Shown here: one piece after another, positions 8,426 through 17,279 of the stretch
How positions within the stretch are numbered: the first letter of the stretch is position 1
How the letters are laid out: every line of letters begins with the position of its first letter
NCBI GenBank assembly: GCA_020850695.1
Contig: JADZEF010000238.1
Location: 43,757-107,756, forward strand
Origin: Planctomycetaceae bacterium
GTDB lineage: Bacteria > Planctomycetota > Planctomycetia > Planctomycetales > Planctomycetaceae
Length of the DNA stretch: 64,000 bases
Direction of reading: 5' to 3'
Translations under genes and position numbers: made by a program
The notes under the pieces: model-generated
What the model was told of the DNA's origin: nothing
Seen by the model: only the letters and a program-made list of their open reading frames with translations
The model's database searches: none

Positions 8426-10372
8426 ATGCCCGACTGGTCATACCAGACACTGTTCCGCCCGATCCTGTTCCGCCTCCCGGTCGGCGCCAGCCGCGACCTG
8501 GCGCTCGGAGCCATGGGATTGCTCGCCCGGCTTCCCTTGGGAACAGCCGTCATTCGCTTCATGGGGCACATGGCCCCCGACCCCCGGCTAAGTCACACCG
8601 CCGGAGAAATCGAATTCGCCGGGCGCGTCGGTCTCGGTGCGTCCGTCGATCCCGAACTCCGCGCTCCCGCCGCCCTCTCTCGCATGGGCGTGGCCTTCCT
8701 CGAAGTCGGCCCGCTCTCCCCCTCTCCGCCGGCCCGCTCGGCTCCCATCGGGCGCATCCTGGAGCGCGAGCGGCTGACGTTCGATTCGCCGCGCGACGTT
8801 CTCGACGCAACACGCGCCGCGCGAGCCCTTCGAGAGATCAGGCACATCCCGATCTTCGTGCGAGTCGACTTGTCCGGAACTCCGTCAGACGCGGATCGAG
8901 ATCGGCTTCTGTCGCTGCAATGCAACTCCTCGTCCGATTTATCGACACGGGCGGCTGCGTATCTCCTGACGCCCGACCGCTGGGATTCGCTGCCCATGAT
9001 GTTGTCGCGGCTTCGCGAGGAGACGCCGGAACCTTTGCGAAAACCCATGCTGGCGGTGTTGAAGGCCGATGAGGCAACGCGTGCCGCCCCCATCCTTCAG
9101 AGTTGCTTCGAACAGCAACTCCTCGCCGGAGTGCTGGTCGAAGGCGAGACGGTCGACGACGCGGGACACCGTGTGCTGGGGGCGGAGTGCTTTCCGGCGC
9201 TGATCCCCGCGGTTCGAGCATTGCGGGGCGTGGTACCCGACGGAGCGATCCTGGCGGCCTCTGGCGGCGTCCATGAACCGCAGCACGCTCTGGAACTGCT
9301 GGACGCGGGGGCGAACCTCGTCTCGATCGATTCGGGAATGATCTTCTCGGGTCCAGGTCTGCCGAAGCGGATCAACGAAGCCATGTTCCATCGCCAGTCG
9401 GAGCGGGAACCGCCGCCTGCCAAGACCCCGGAGCGGCAAACCAACGTTCGCCCCACGCAACAGTCGTGGTTCTGGACGGCGCTGATCGGGGCCGCCATGT
9501 TCCTCGGCGGCATCATGGCAATGATCATCGCCACGACGCGCGTCGTCATGCCGTACGACGAGGCGATGGCGGGGCTCACCCGCGAACAGATCGTCGAGAT
9601 CAACGACCGCCTGCTCCACTTCATGACGCACGACCGCGTCACGCTCTCAGGCACGATGCTGGCAGTCGGAATCCTGTACCTCGTGCTGTCATGGTACGGC
9701 TCGCGGCGGGGAATGCACTGGGCTCACGTGGCCATCATCGCGTCGTCGCTCGCCGGCTTCACGAGCTTCTTTCTGTTCCTCGGCTTCGGCTACTTCGACC
9801 CGTTCCACGCCTTCGTGACGGCGGTGATGCTGCAGCCGGTGCTGCTGGCCATGCACAGCGACCTGCCGGAATACCGCCATCCCGTCGCCCCCGAGCTGAC
9901 GAACGACCGGGCGTGGCGGCTGAGCCAGTGGGGGCAGTTGATCTTCATCGGGCACGGCGCGGTGCTGATCGTCGCGGGGTGCGTGATTTCGAGCGTCGGG
10001 ATCTCGCACGTCTTCGTGCATGAAGACCTGGAGTTCATGCACACGACGGCCGAGCATCTGTTCGACGCCCACCCACGGCTGGTGCCGCTCGTCGCGCACG
10101 ATAGGGCGACGTTTGGCGGGATGCTGATCTCGTGCGGGGTGTGCGTGTTCCTGTCATCGCTGTGGGGCTTCCGCCGCGGCAACGCGTGGCTATGGTGGGC
10201 TCTGGTGACAGCGGGGACCATCGCGTACGTCGCGACGATCTGCGTCCATTGGCACGTCGGCTACACCAGCCTGATGCATCTGCTTCCGGCCTACGCGGGG
10301 CTCGCGATGATCGCCGTCGGCGGGGCACTGTCGTACGGACATCTCTGCCCCGCACCCGGGCTGCGGCTTTGA
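8426..10372 (+). CDS. dihydroorotate-dehydrogenase-like domain fused to a polytopic membrane domain
   Basis: A 648-residue fusion starting MPDWSYQTLFRPILFRLP. Residues 1 to ~335 follow the class 2 dihydroorotate dehydrogenase layout: an N-terminal amphipathic helix, a GEIEFAGRVGLGASVD strand, a FLEVGPLSPSP loop, and a phosphate-binding end (LAASGGVHEPQHALELLDAG then LVSIDSGMIFSGPG). The expected catalytic NxSSPN segment is not visible; the region reads LQCNSSSDLSTRAA. From residue ~348 there are about eight hydrophobic segments with several His and Asp in loops. The last residues (APGLRL) and the stop codon lie inside a repeat arm. A redox or FMN protein working at the membrane is possible; true pyrimidine DHODH activity is doubtful. 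Confidence 0.8.
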   Translation: MPDWSYQTLFRPILFRLPVGASRDLALGAMGLLARLPLGTAVIRFMGHMAPDPRLSHTAGEIEFAGRVGLGASVDPELRAPAALSRMGVAFLEVGPLSPSPPARSAPIGRILERERLTFDSPRDVLDATRAARALREIRHIPIFVRVDLSGTPSDADRDRLLSLQCNSSSDLSTRAAAYLLTPDRWDSLPMMLSRLREETPEPLRKPMLAVLKADEATRAAPILQSCFEQQLLAGVLVEGETVDDAGHRVLGAECFPALIPAVRALRGVVPDGAILAASGGVHEPQHALELLDAGANLVSIDSGMIFSGPGLPKRINEAMFHRQSEREPPPAKTPERQTNVRPTQQSWFWTALIGAAMFLGGIMAMIIATTRVVMPYDEAMAGLTREQIVEINDRLLHFMTHDRVTLSGTMLAVGILYLVLSWYGSRRGMHWAHVAIIASSLAGFTSFFLFLGFGYFDPFHAFVTAVMLQPVLLAMHSDLPEYRHPVAPELTNDRAWRLSQWGQLIFIGHGAVLIVAGCVISSVGISHVFVHEDLEFMHTTAEHLFDAHPRLVPLVAHDRATFGGMLISCGVCVFLSSLWGFRRGNAWLWWALVTAGTIAYVATICVHWHVGYTSLMHLLPAYAGLAMIAVGGALSYGHLCPAPGLRL

Positions 10373-10500
10373 GCAGCCCGGGTGCCGAAGCAGACGGCGC
10401 TCGTCGAGCTTGTACGATCAAACAAGAGCCCGACGTCATGAGGCTTGAGAGCGTCGACTGATTCGGCACCCAGGGTGCTCAGAGCCGCACCCTGGGTGCT
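10352..10500. repeat. paired palindromic repeat, copy 1
   Basis: The left arm (10352-10391) contains gcacccgggctgcggctttg plus its internal complement. The right arm (about 10463-10500) contains gcacccagggtgctcagagc with its complement. The same two-part arrangement occurs at 20005-20132. The left arm overlaps the last codons and stop of the upstream gene. The element lies between convergent genes. Confidence 0.8.
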
Positions 10501-10521
10501 GCGCGGGGTGCGCCTTCAGCA

Positions 10522-11448
10522 TCACGCCGGCGGATGCAACTCGGGCCGCAGCCAGATGAAGCTCTTGCCGAGACGGCCGCCGTAGTTGCCTGCCGAGATC
10601 CGCACCAGGCCCGGCGTCTCGACCGACGCCTCAATCGCCGCCTGCGTCGCCTTCGAGACGGCTTCCAGGTCGTGCCCGTTGATGATGATCTCCATGATCG
10701 AATTCACCCCCGCCGGGAGCTGCGACGCCGCGGCCGGGTTGTCGCGGAGCGTCGGGCAGAAGGGGACGTTCGTGCTGGCGAACAGGAACTTGTAGCGGCT
10801 CCCCGCCTTCGACCCGCTCGCCGCAATCCCGCCGGGGAACGGCATGATCGTCCCCCGCAACTTCTGGATCGCCCGTACCCCGCGCTCGGCCGCCTCCAGC
10901 GACGCGTCCACGCTCTCGGCGAAGAACCAGAGGTTCCCCCCCATGATGCCGTCGCGGAATCCGAATCGCCGGTCGATCGTGAACTCGCCCCCCATCGTCG
11001 GCAGCACCCACACCTTCCGCCCGTGCCGCACCGCCCGCTGCTGAAACCCGTCCCCGAAAAAGCTGACCTTCCGCCCGAGCTTAAAGTACTTCTCGGTATC
11101 GAGCAGATTGAAGCACGCAGCCGTCGGACAGGTGAGGACGTTCTGGCTCAACCGGGCCAGCAGCGCCTTCTCCATCGCGGGTTCGCGGTCCTTCCGGAAC
11201 CGCGGGATGTGGAACTGGCAGATGGCCCCCGGCCGGCCGTCGGGCGTGACGAACGACTCATCGCCGCCGGGACCGACGTAGCAATCGACCCCCGCCTCGC
11301 AGTCGCACATGATGGTGCTCGACGCGTGCCCGGTCGCCGCCTGGCACGCATGATCGAGCCACGTCCGGTCGCGTGCGGTGATCAGCACCTCCGCATAGAT
11401 GCTGCGAAAAGCCTCGGCATAAGTGTCATCAACAGCGGCGCGCGGCAC
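10522..11448 (-). CDS. ftr: formylmethanofuran--tetrahydromethanopterin formyltransferase
   Basis: A 308-residue homologue of Ftr/FhcD, which moves the formyl group between (tetrahydro)methanopterin and methanofuran in H4MPT-linked C1 metabolism. The N-terminus VDDTYAEAFRSIYAEVLITA aligns with the family start, followed by GHASSTIMCDCEAGVD, FMTP-like phosphate loops, a central GGEFTIDRRFGFRDGIMGGN and the C-terminal GNYGGRLGKSFIWLRPE. I chose GTG at 11448 because AGGA lies about 10 bases upstream and the length is then close to the family norm. GTG codons at 11478 and 11484 lie inside a repeat and would add an unrelated leader. No mch, mtd or other fhc genes are adjacent; the divergent neighbour on the far side of a repeat is a folate-linked C1 gene. 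Confidence 0.9.
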   Translation of the reverse strand: MPRAAVDDTYAEAFRSIYAEVLITARDRTWLDHACQAATGHASSTIMCDCEAGVDCYVGPGGDESFVTPDGRPGAICQFHIPRFRKDREPAMEKALLARLSQNVLTCPTAACFNLLDTEKYFKLGRKVSFFGDGFQQRAVRHGRKVWVLPTMGGEFTIDRRFGFRDGIMGGNLWFFAESVDASLEAAERGVRAIQKLRGTIMPFPGGIAASGSKAGSRYKFLFASTNVPFCPTLRDNPAAASQLPAGVNSIMEIIINGHDLEAVSKATQAAIEASVETPGLVRISAGNYGGRLGKSFIWLRPELHPPA

Positions 11449-11471
11449 GGCGAATAGTCCTGACTTCGAAC

Positions 11472-11662
11472 GTAGCACGGGCACTCCTGCCCGTGCGAAA
11501 AAGCCTTCAAGAAGCGATTGGCTCGACTCAGTCTGAGTGCACAGGATATCCGCAGGTTATCCTGGCTCACTGAAACTGAGCCGATGCAAGCCGAGACCTG
11601 ATTTCAAAGAGCATCGACGAACGTCGCGAAGCGTTTCACACGGGCAGGAGTGCCCGTGCTAC
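11472..11662. repeat. perfect 24-bp inverted repeat pair upstream of ftr
   Basis: Arms at 11472-11495 (gtagcacgggcactcctgcc cgtg) and 11639-11662 are exact reverse complements. The same arm sequence, one base different in the centre, occurs as a perfect pair at 58672-58744. Each arm is itself nearly palindromic. The pair occupies the gap between ftr and the cyclo-ligase gene. Confidence 0.85.
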
Positions 11663-11677
11663 GTCTCGGACTCGGCA

Positions 11678-12280
11678 TCACCCGCGGCCGCGCCCTTCAT
11701 AGACGGCCGCTTCGGTCACGACCTTGTCCATGAACACGTCGTGATCCATCATCGGGATCTCGTCGAAGAGCTGGCACTCGAAGGCCAGCGCAACGAGCGG
11801 CGTCTCGCGGCGGGCGTGCTCAAGGAGCTTGTCGTAGTAACCCTTGCCGTGGCCGGTGCGGCCGCCGCGGCGATCGAAGGCGACGCCGGGAACCATGATC
11901 AGGTCGAGCTCTTCGACCGACACCTTTTTCGCTTCGACCGTCCGCAGCTCGGGCTTCGGTTCGAGAATCTTGTACATCCCGACCGAGAGCTCATCCATGC
12001 TTTCGAGATGGAACAGCTCCAGTTCGCCGTCGACGCAGTACGGGACGACGATCTTCTTCCCGCTGGTCAGGGCGTTCGGCAGCTCATGACGGGTGCGGGC
12101 TTCGCTGCGGACGTCGAGATAGAAGAGGACCGTCTTCGCCGCGGCATACTCGGGAAGGCTCATGAACCGCTGGACGATGGTCCGGCTGATTTCGTCCTTG
12201 TTGGGAAGGGCGTTGCGGGCCGCATGGGCCTGCTCGCGGATCTGCGTCTTGCGGTCAGCGGCACTCGTCGTGGTCATCAA
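11678..12280 (-). CDS. 5-formyltetrahydrofolate cyclo-ligase
   Basis: A 200-residue enzyme of the 5-FTHF cyclo-ligase (MTHFS/YgfA) family, which uses ATP to convert 5-formyl-THF to 5,10-methenyl-THF and returns it to the C1 pool. Family motifs: an N-terminal helix (ADRKTQIREQAHAARNALP), the VLFYLDVRSEARTRHEL strand-loop, VPYCVDGELELFHL, and the signature LDLIMVPGVAFDRRGGRTGH followed by GKGYYDKLL. Length is typical. Two adjacent Met codons (12280 and 12277) are equally possible starts. It is probably monocistronic. Confidence 0.93.
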   Translation of the reverse strand: MMTTTSAADRKTQIREQAHAARNALPNKDEISRTIVQRFMSLPEYAAAKTVLFYLDVRSEARTRHELPNALTSGKKIVVPYCVDGELELFHLESMDELSVGMYKILEPKPELRTVEAKKVSVEELDLIMVPGVAFDRRGGRTGHGKGYYDKLLEHARRETPLVALAFECQLFDEIPMMDHDVFMDKVVTEAAVYEGRGRG

Positions 12281-12390
12281 TCAAAGCTCCTGGACAATGC
12301 ACGGGCGACGGACCCTATGTTAGGCCCAATCACCCAACCGGACCAGCGAACGGCTCGCTCCCCTTGCTGGCTGAGGGAAAGCCAAAGGCA

Positions 12391-12536
12391 TTTAACGCAA
12401 AGACGCAAGGGGCGCAAAGAGTCGCGAAGCAGAAGAGCTTGCGGACAAAGATCTTCCATCACGCGATGTGCAGGCGAGCTTTCCGCCGTCTGCCTCCCCT
12501 TTGCGTTTCTTCGCGTCCTTTGCGTCTTTGCGTTAA
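12391..12536. repeat. 'aacgcaaagacgcaa' inverted repeat, copy 1
   Basis: Arms at 12391-12430 (tttaacgcaaagacgcaagg and onward) and about 12499-12536 (ending tgcgtctttgcgttaa) are imperfect complements. Another pair of the same family brackets the small gene at 23636, and a degenerate single arm lies at about 53037-53080. The element occupies the gap between two leftward genes. Confidence 0.8.
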
Positions 12537-12546
12537 GATTTCCTTT

Positions 12547-13941
12547 TCATCCGCGCCGGATCGCATCCATAGGCATCAGGCGCATCGCCCACAACGCGGG
12601 ATAAAGGCCTCCGAGGACACCCAGCACCGTGCTGAAGACGACCGCGAACAACAGCAGGCCGGGGCTCGCGTAGAGCGTCACCCGCGTCGGCCACGCGGCG
12701 TTCACCACGTGCGTGCCGGCCCAGCCGAAGAGGCTGCCGAACACACCGCCGGCCACGCCCAGCAGCCCGCTCTCGAAGGTGATGAGCTTCAGCACGTCGG
12801 TCTTCGTCCAGCCGTTCGCCTTGAGAATTCCGAACTCGATGATCCGCTCGGTCACGCTCATCAGCATCGTGTTGACGATGCTCAACACCGCAATCGTCAC
12901 GCCGATGCTCGTCAGCACGGTCAGGAAGACGTCGAGATCGTCGGCCATCTTGTCGATCCGCTCGCCGAACTCGGCCACGCTCTTCACTTCGATCGGCCCA
13001 GTCTCGGTCACCGACAGTTTGACGTTACGCGCCTTCGATGGCGACCGCTTGCTGGCATCGCTCGACGGCGACGTCCCGTTCCCCGACCCATCAGGGGGAA
13101 CGGGTGCCACGCCCGGCGGAAGCTTCGGCGGAGCTGTCTCGAGGAACCAGTTCTGAAAGAACCGCACCAGGTCGAGCAGGCCGTTGCCCGAAGGGACAGA
13201 AAGCGACTTCGCCGCCGTCGAGATCCACGGCTTCACGTCGTTCGACCGGCCGCGGAAAAGCTTCGGAATCTCCTTCTGCAGCCGCTCTTCATCCGCGGCC
13301 CCCGTCGGCTCGATGTAGAACGACGACACCGACCCCGGATCGAACCGCGTCATCCCCCTCACCACATCGATGTCGAGGATGATGGCGATGTCCAGCAGCA
13401 GCGACCCGCAATGGTAGATCCCGACAATCGTCACGTCCTGGCCGTTCACCCGCAGCGTATCGCCGACCCCCTTCTCGAACTCTTCCGCGATCTGCCTGCT
13501 GATCACCGCGTTGAAAGTATTGCGGTCATCGAGCGTCAGGAACCGCCCCGCCACAATGTCGTCCTGGTAGATCCTCTGCTTCAGCTTCAACCGCGTCGCG
13601 ATGTCGGTGCCGAAGAGAAACCGCGGCGGACTGAGAATCATCTTCTCGTCGATGACGTTCACCCGCGACCAGACTTCAGGGCTGACGTATTCGACGCCGG
13701 GCAGCCCCGCAATCTCATCACCCCAGGATGCGGGGAGATGCGAGAACAGCGGGACGGGAGCGCCGGGCTGCATGGCGATAAGGCCGTGCAGGCGTTCGAA
13801 GGTGCTGGAGACGAGGCGATCGAGCCCGCGGGCGACGGAGAAGAGCCCCACCATGCCGATGATGGCGACCGTCAGCCCCAGCAGCGACAGCAGCGACCGC
13901 ATCGGCCGGCTGAACAGGTTGCGGACGGCGAACTTGAGCAT
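12547..13941 (-). CDS. ABC transporter permease (MacB/FtsX type)
   Basis: A 464-residue inner-membrane permease. An N-terminal transmembrane helix follows MLKFAVRNLFSRPMRSLLSL. A large periplasmic MacB-PCD-like domain of about 300 residues comes next (VEYVSPEVWSRVNVID, IYQDDIVAGRFL). Three C-terminal helices form the FtsX domain, including the conserved VLSIVNTMLMSVTERIIEFG ILKANG stretch. The periplasmic domain contains a low-complexity Pro/Ser/Gly insertion (PPDGSGNGTSPSSDASKRSP). Such permeases couple an ATPase to lipoprotein export, peptide efflux or mechanotransmission. No ATPase gene is in the neighbourhood, so its partner must be encoded elsewhere. Confidence 0.9.
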   Translation of the reverse strand: MLKFAVRNLFSRPMRSLLSLLGLTVAIIGMVGLFSVARGLDRLVSSTFERLHGLIAMQPGAPVPLFSHLPASWGDEIAGLPGVEYVSPEVWSRVNVIDEKMILSPPRFLFGTDIATRLKLKQRIYQDDIVAGRFLTLDDRNTFNAVISRQIAEEFEKGVGDTLRVNGQDVTIVGIYHCGSLLLDIAIILDIDVVRGMTRFDPGSVSSFYIEPTGAADEERLQKEIPKLFRGRSNDVKPWISTAAKSLSVPSGNGLLDLVRFFQNWFLETAPPKLPPGVAPVPPDGSGNGTSPSSDASKRSPSKARNVKLSVTETGPIEVKSVAEFGERIDKMADDLDVFLTVLTSIGVTIAVLSIVNTMLMSVTERIIEFGILKANGWTKTDVLKLITFESGLLGVAGGVFGSLFGWAGTHVVNAAWPTRVTLYASPGLLLFAVVFSTVLGVLGGLYPALWAMRLMPMDAIRRG

Positions 13942-14077
13942 CGGGGGAAGGAGCGAGGAGCGAGAATCGAGGAGTGAGCCGGATGAATCCTAACGCAAAC
14001 GCGGAAGCGGGACGAATCACCCCAGCGAGCAACGCAGTCGCGGAACGCAGGGCTCTCCCTGGCAATGACGCGGACGC

Positions 14078-14350
14078 TCACGGCTCCCAGATGTTCGGCC
14101 TCATGTGGCGGTCGAGACTGTGAATCGGAGCGAAGAGCGTTTCAGCCATCCCAGGGTCGATGGGGATCTCGTAGAAATCCGCGACGAAAGGGATCCCGGG
14201 CGAGCCTGAAGGACTACCGCCTAACTCGAGCTCAATAGGCGTTGGAGTGACCGTCGCGTAGTAGGACCCGACATAGGCACCCGTCAACGCCAACACAACA
14301 CAGGTCGCAATCGCGACAGTCAGCCAAGGAGACTTCTTGCGTTCTGACAT
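14078..14350 (-). CDS. small single-pass membrane protein (paralogue of 63075-63425)
   Basis: A 90-residue protein starting MSERKKSPWL; AAAGGA lies just upstream. One transmembrane helix (VAIATCVVLALTGAYVGSYY) is followed by a short extracytoplasmic tail ending LFAPIHSLDRHMRPNIW. The same layout and tail motif (VFAPMHGLDRRMRPYTW) occur in the small protein at 63075-63425, so the two are paralogues. No known domain is recognised. It lies between the permease and recO, transcribed away from recO. Confidence 0.65.
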   Translation of the reverse strand: MSERKKSPWLTVAIATCVVLALTGAYVGSYYATVTPTPIELELGGSPSGSPGIPFVADFYEIPIDPGMAETLFAPIHSLDRHMRPNIWEP

Positions 14351-14574
14351 GGGAGAGTCCTTTCTGCACCGTATCGTAGCCCATCGCGCAGGAAAAACCC
14401 GTCCGCGCAAACTGTGGTCTACATCAGGATTGTCAGCGTCTGTTCCGCGACACTCCGGCGAGCACCGCTTCGAGAACTCAATCACTCAACTACCGCATCT
14501 TCGCGTCCCAAGCGCCAATGCGCTAAAATGCCTTCTCCTCGCTCCTCAATTCTCGCTCCTCACTCCTTCCCCCG

Positions 14575-15324
14575 ATGCTCCCCGAGAAGTCCGAAGCCCT
14601 TGTCATCCGGCACGTCGATTTCAGCGAGACGAGCAAGATCGTCACGCTGTTTTCGCGGGATTTCGGCAAGATTTCGGCTCTCGCGAAGGGAGCGCGCCGC
14701 CTGAAAGGACCGTTCGAGGCTGCTCTTGACCTGTTGAGTCGATGTCGGATAGTTTTCCTCCGCAAGTCCTCGGGAGGCCTCGACCTCCTCACCGAAGCGC
14801 AACTCGTTTCCAGGTTCCGGCCTTCGGGCAAGAACATGGTGGCCGTCTATGCCGGCTGGTATGTCGCCGAGTTGCTCGACGGTCTCACCGAGCCCCACGA
14901 TCCCCATCCCGTCCTGTATCAAGAGGCAGTCGCCGCCCTCGAGCGATTCGCCGACGACTCCACTCTCGACCGTTCCCTTCTCCGATTCGAACTCAGCACG
15001 CTCCGCGAAATCGGCCAGCTCCCCGCATTCGACGGGTGCCTGGTGTGCGGGGCGACGACTGATGCCAACCTGACTTTCTCCTACTGGGTTTCCCAGAGCG
15101 GCCTCATCTGCCGCAACTGTCGACACGACGAATTCACCCATCTCACGCTGACGCCCGGCTCACTCGCCATCCTCAAGCGCCTCGCGGCCGAAGAGGATGC
15201 GGGGATCGATCGTCTCGTCCTCTCCCCGCAACAACAGAAAGAGATCCGCCGTGTCGTCACGGCGGCCGTCACCCATTGCCTCGGCCACCCGCCGAAGATG
15301 ATGGGGTATCTGAAAGGGCAGTAG
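14575..15324 (+). CDS. recO: DNA repair protein RecO
   Basis: A 249-residue protein of the RecFOR pathway, which helps load RecA onto SSB-coated single-stranded DNA. The N-terminal OB-fold is clear (MLPEKSEALVIRHVDFSETS then IVTLFSRDFGKISALAKGAR). The C-terminal zinc site is intact: CLVCG and CRNC, four cysteines about 40 residues apart. Length is typical. The start ATG is the first codon that gives the complete OB-fold. The next gene begins after a 300-bp repeat-filled gap, so recO is probably not in its operon. Confidence 0.93.
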   Translation: MLPEKSEALVIRHVDFSETSKIVTLFSRDFGKISALAKGARRLKGPFEAALDLLSRCRIVFLRKSSGGLDLLTEAQLVSRFRPSGKNMVAVYAGWYVAELLDGLTEPHDPHPVLYQEAVAALERFADDSTLDRSLLRFELSTLREIGQLPAFDGCLVCGATTDANLTFSYWVSQSGLICRNCRHDEFTHLTLTPGSLAILKRLAAEEDAGIDRLVLSPQQQKEIRRVVTAAVTHCLGHPPKMMGYLKGQ

Positions 15325-15327
15325 TTA

Positions 15328-15594
<267 letters not shown>

Positions 15595-15624
15595 TCTCCG
15601 CCCTCCCCCCGCTCTCCGTCACGG

Positions 15625-16872
15625 ATGACGATGAACGGTCTTCTCCCCCGATCGCTGCCGCTCTTGCCGCTGCTTGCCGTTGCGCTCCTCGCGACGTGCG
15701 GGGGATGCCAGGCGTCGCGCAATGTCGCCACGCCGTGGTCGCCGAAGGCGGACGGCAAACCCGGATCGATCGCCAAGCTCTTCGGCGCCCAGGACGACGA
15801 GATTCTCGTCAACCCGATGCTCGCCTCGCTCGGCCGCCCCGAATTCGAGGAAGCGGAAGGCCTGTTCAAGGCCGGCAAGTACAAGGAAGCGGAGAAGATC
15901 CTCAAGAAGCTTAAGAAGGGGGGGAAGTACCGCAACGCCCCCGTCCGCGAAGACGCCATGTTTCTGCTGGCCGAATGCCAGTTCGCCCGCAAGGACTACG
16001 CCGACGCCCAGGACAGCTACGAGCGTCTCGTGAAGGACTACCCCTCGACCCGTTACCTCGACCGCTTCTCGAAGCGTCAGTTCGAGATCGCCCGCTACTG
16101 GCTTCGCAACGAGCCGACCGCGACCGGCGACGCCATTCAGAAGGTCAACTACGAAGAGCCGCACAAGTCCGAACCGATCAAGCTCGCGCCGCTTCCGTCG
16201 AACGATCCAACCCGCATCATCCCGATCCTGCCGAACTTCTTCGACAAGACCCGGCCGATGTTCGACACCGACGGCCGCGCCCTCGAAGCCCTGAAGTCGA
16301 TCTGGCTCAACGATCCGACCGGCCCCCTCGCCGACGATGCTCTCATGCTCTCGGCCACGCACTCCCTCCGCACCAAGGACTGGATCGAAGCCGACCGCTT
16401 CTTCACGCTCCTCACCGAGGAATACCCCAAGAGCCCGCACATGGAGCAGGCCCTCATCCTCAGCTCGCACGTCAAGCTGATGTCCTACCAGGGGCCCGCC
16501 TACGACGGCAAAAAGCTCGAACAGTCGAAGGCGCTCAAGGAACAGATCCTCAAGCTCTACCCGAAGCATGCTGACCGCGAACGCTTCCTCGACGAGATCC
16601 GCAAGATCGAAGAAGCCCAGGCCCGCCACGACTGGGAAATGGTCATCTACTACGGCCGCCAGCGCCGCCCCGACGCCCAGGCCATCTACTGCCAGTCCAT
16701 TATCGACAAGTTCAGCAGCACGACCTACGCCGACCGCGCCAAGCAGAAGCTGAAGGACCTCGAAGAAATCAACCGCTCCGGCCGCAGCCGCATCCAGCTC
16801 CCGAAACCGCTGAAGCCCAAGCCGAAGGAACCGGAAGAGTACGAAGAAAAGCCGGCGAAGGTCTCACTCTAA
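15625..16872 (+). CDS. BamD-like tetratricopeptide lipoprotein
   Basis: A 415-residue exported lipoprotein. The signal ends in lipobox TCGGC (Cys28), followed by TPR-type helices with the BamD/YfiO layout: FEEAEGLFKAGKYKEAEKIL, DAMFLLAECQFARKDYADAQ, YERLVKDYPSTRYLDRFS. A second block (DALMLSATHSLRTKDWIEAD, FFTLLTEEYPKSPHMEQALI) and a Lys/Pro/Glu-rich tail follow. BamD recruits outer-membrane proteins to BamA; here the homologue is about 170 residues longer than the proteobacterial one. Related planctomycetal TPR lipoproteins are common, so a direct BAM role is only likely. Met3 (15631) is an alternative start. Confidence 0.8.
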   Translation: MTMNGLLPRSLPLLPLLAVALLATCGGCQASRNVATPWSPKADGKPGSIAKLFGAQDDEILVNPMLASLGRPEFEEAEGLFKAGKYKEAEKILKKLKKGGKYRNAPVREDAMFLLAECQFARKDYADAQDSYERLVKDYPSTRYLDRFSKRQFEIARYWLRNEPTATGDAIQKVNYEEPHKSEPIKLAPLPSNDPTRIIPILPNFFDKTRPMFDTDGRALEALKSIWLNDPTGPLADDALMLSATHSLRTKDWIEADRFFTLLTEEYPKSPHMEQALILSSHVKLMSYQGPAYDGKKLEQSKALKEQILKLYPKHADRERFLDEIRKIEEAQARHDWEMVIYYGRQRRPDAQAIYCQSIIDKFSSTTYADRAKQKLKDLEEINRSGRSRIQLPKPLKPKPKEPEEYEEKPAKVSL

Positions 16873-16925
16873 TTCCTGACTCATCGAGACCACCGCAGTA
16901 CGAAGCTCTCTACAGACTGATGTTC

Positions 16926-17149
16926 TTTACGCCAACGGCGTTGTACTCCACAGCCCAGGTTCGCGAACGAAGTGAGCGCACCCTGGGTTGAGATCAGAAT
17001 TCAACAGCAACCCCAACGGGGTTGTACAAGACGTTCGTGAACGATTTGTAGTACCCCCTCGGGATACTGGCTTCGTGTGGAAACAACCCCAGGGTGCGCT
17101 CGGCAAGCCTCGCGACCCTGGGCTGATGCGTACAACACCTTCGGTGTAA
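16926..17149. repeat. ~230-bp bipartite palindromic repeat, copy A
   Basis: First of five copies (others at 52739, 55091, 55912 and 58803). Terminal hairpins are tacgccaacggcgttgta (left) and caacaccttcggtgta (right). Inside are paired blocks around cccagg..gcgcaccctggg, an aaccccaacggggttgtaca hairpin, and a second gtaccccc..gggatac block. Overall the left and right halves are imperfect reverse complements. It fills most of the gap between the BamD-like gene and the next secreted protein. No coding capacity is supported. Confidence 0.9.
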
Positions 17150-17279
17150 CAGAAAGACCATCCCGGCTGGTCCATTGAGTGAGTTCAGCAGTCAGAACCG
17201 AAGGCCTGAAGGGCCGAAACTCCGATCGCAACGTCCCGCATCGCAGGTCACGGCGGGCTGCCTTCTCGAAAGAATCCTC

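Noticed and set aside
11449..11484. Longer ftr start at GTG 11484 or 11478
   Set aside because: These codons lie inside a repeat arm and would add residues unrelated to the Ftr family; GTG 11448 has an AGGA site and fits the family N-terminus.
16926..17149. Small proteins encoded by the ~230-bp repeat copies
   Set aside because: The frames differ between copies and are interrupted in some; the conserved feature is RNA/DNA symmetry, not a reading frame.
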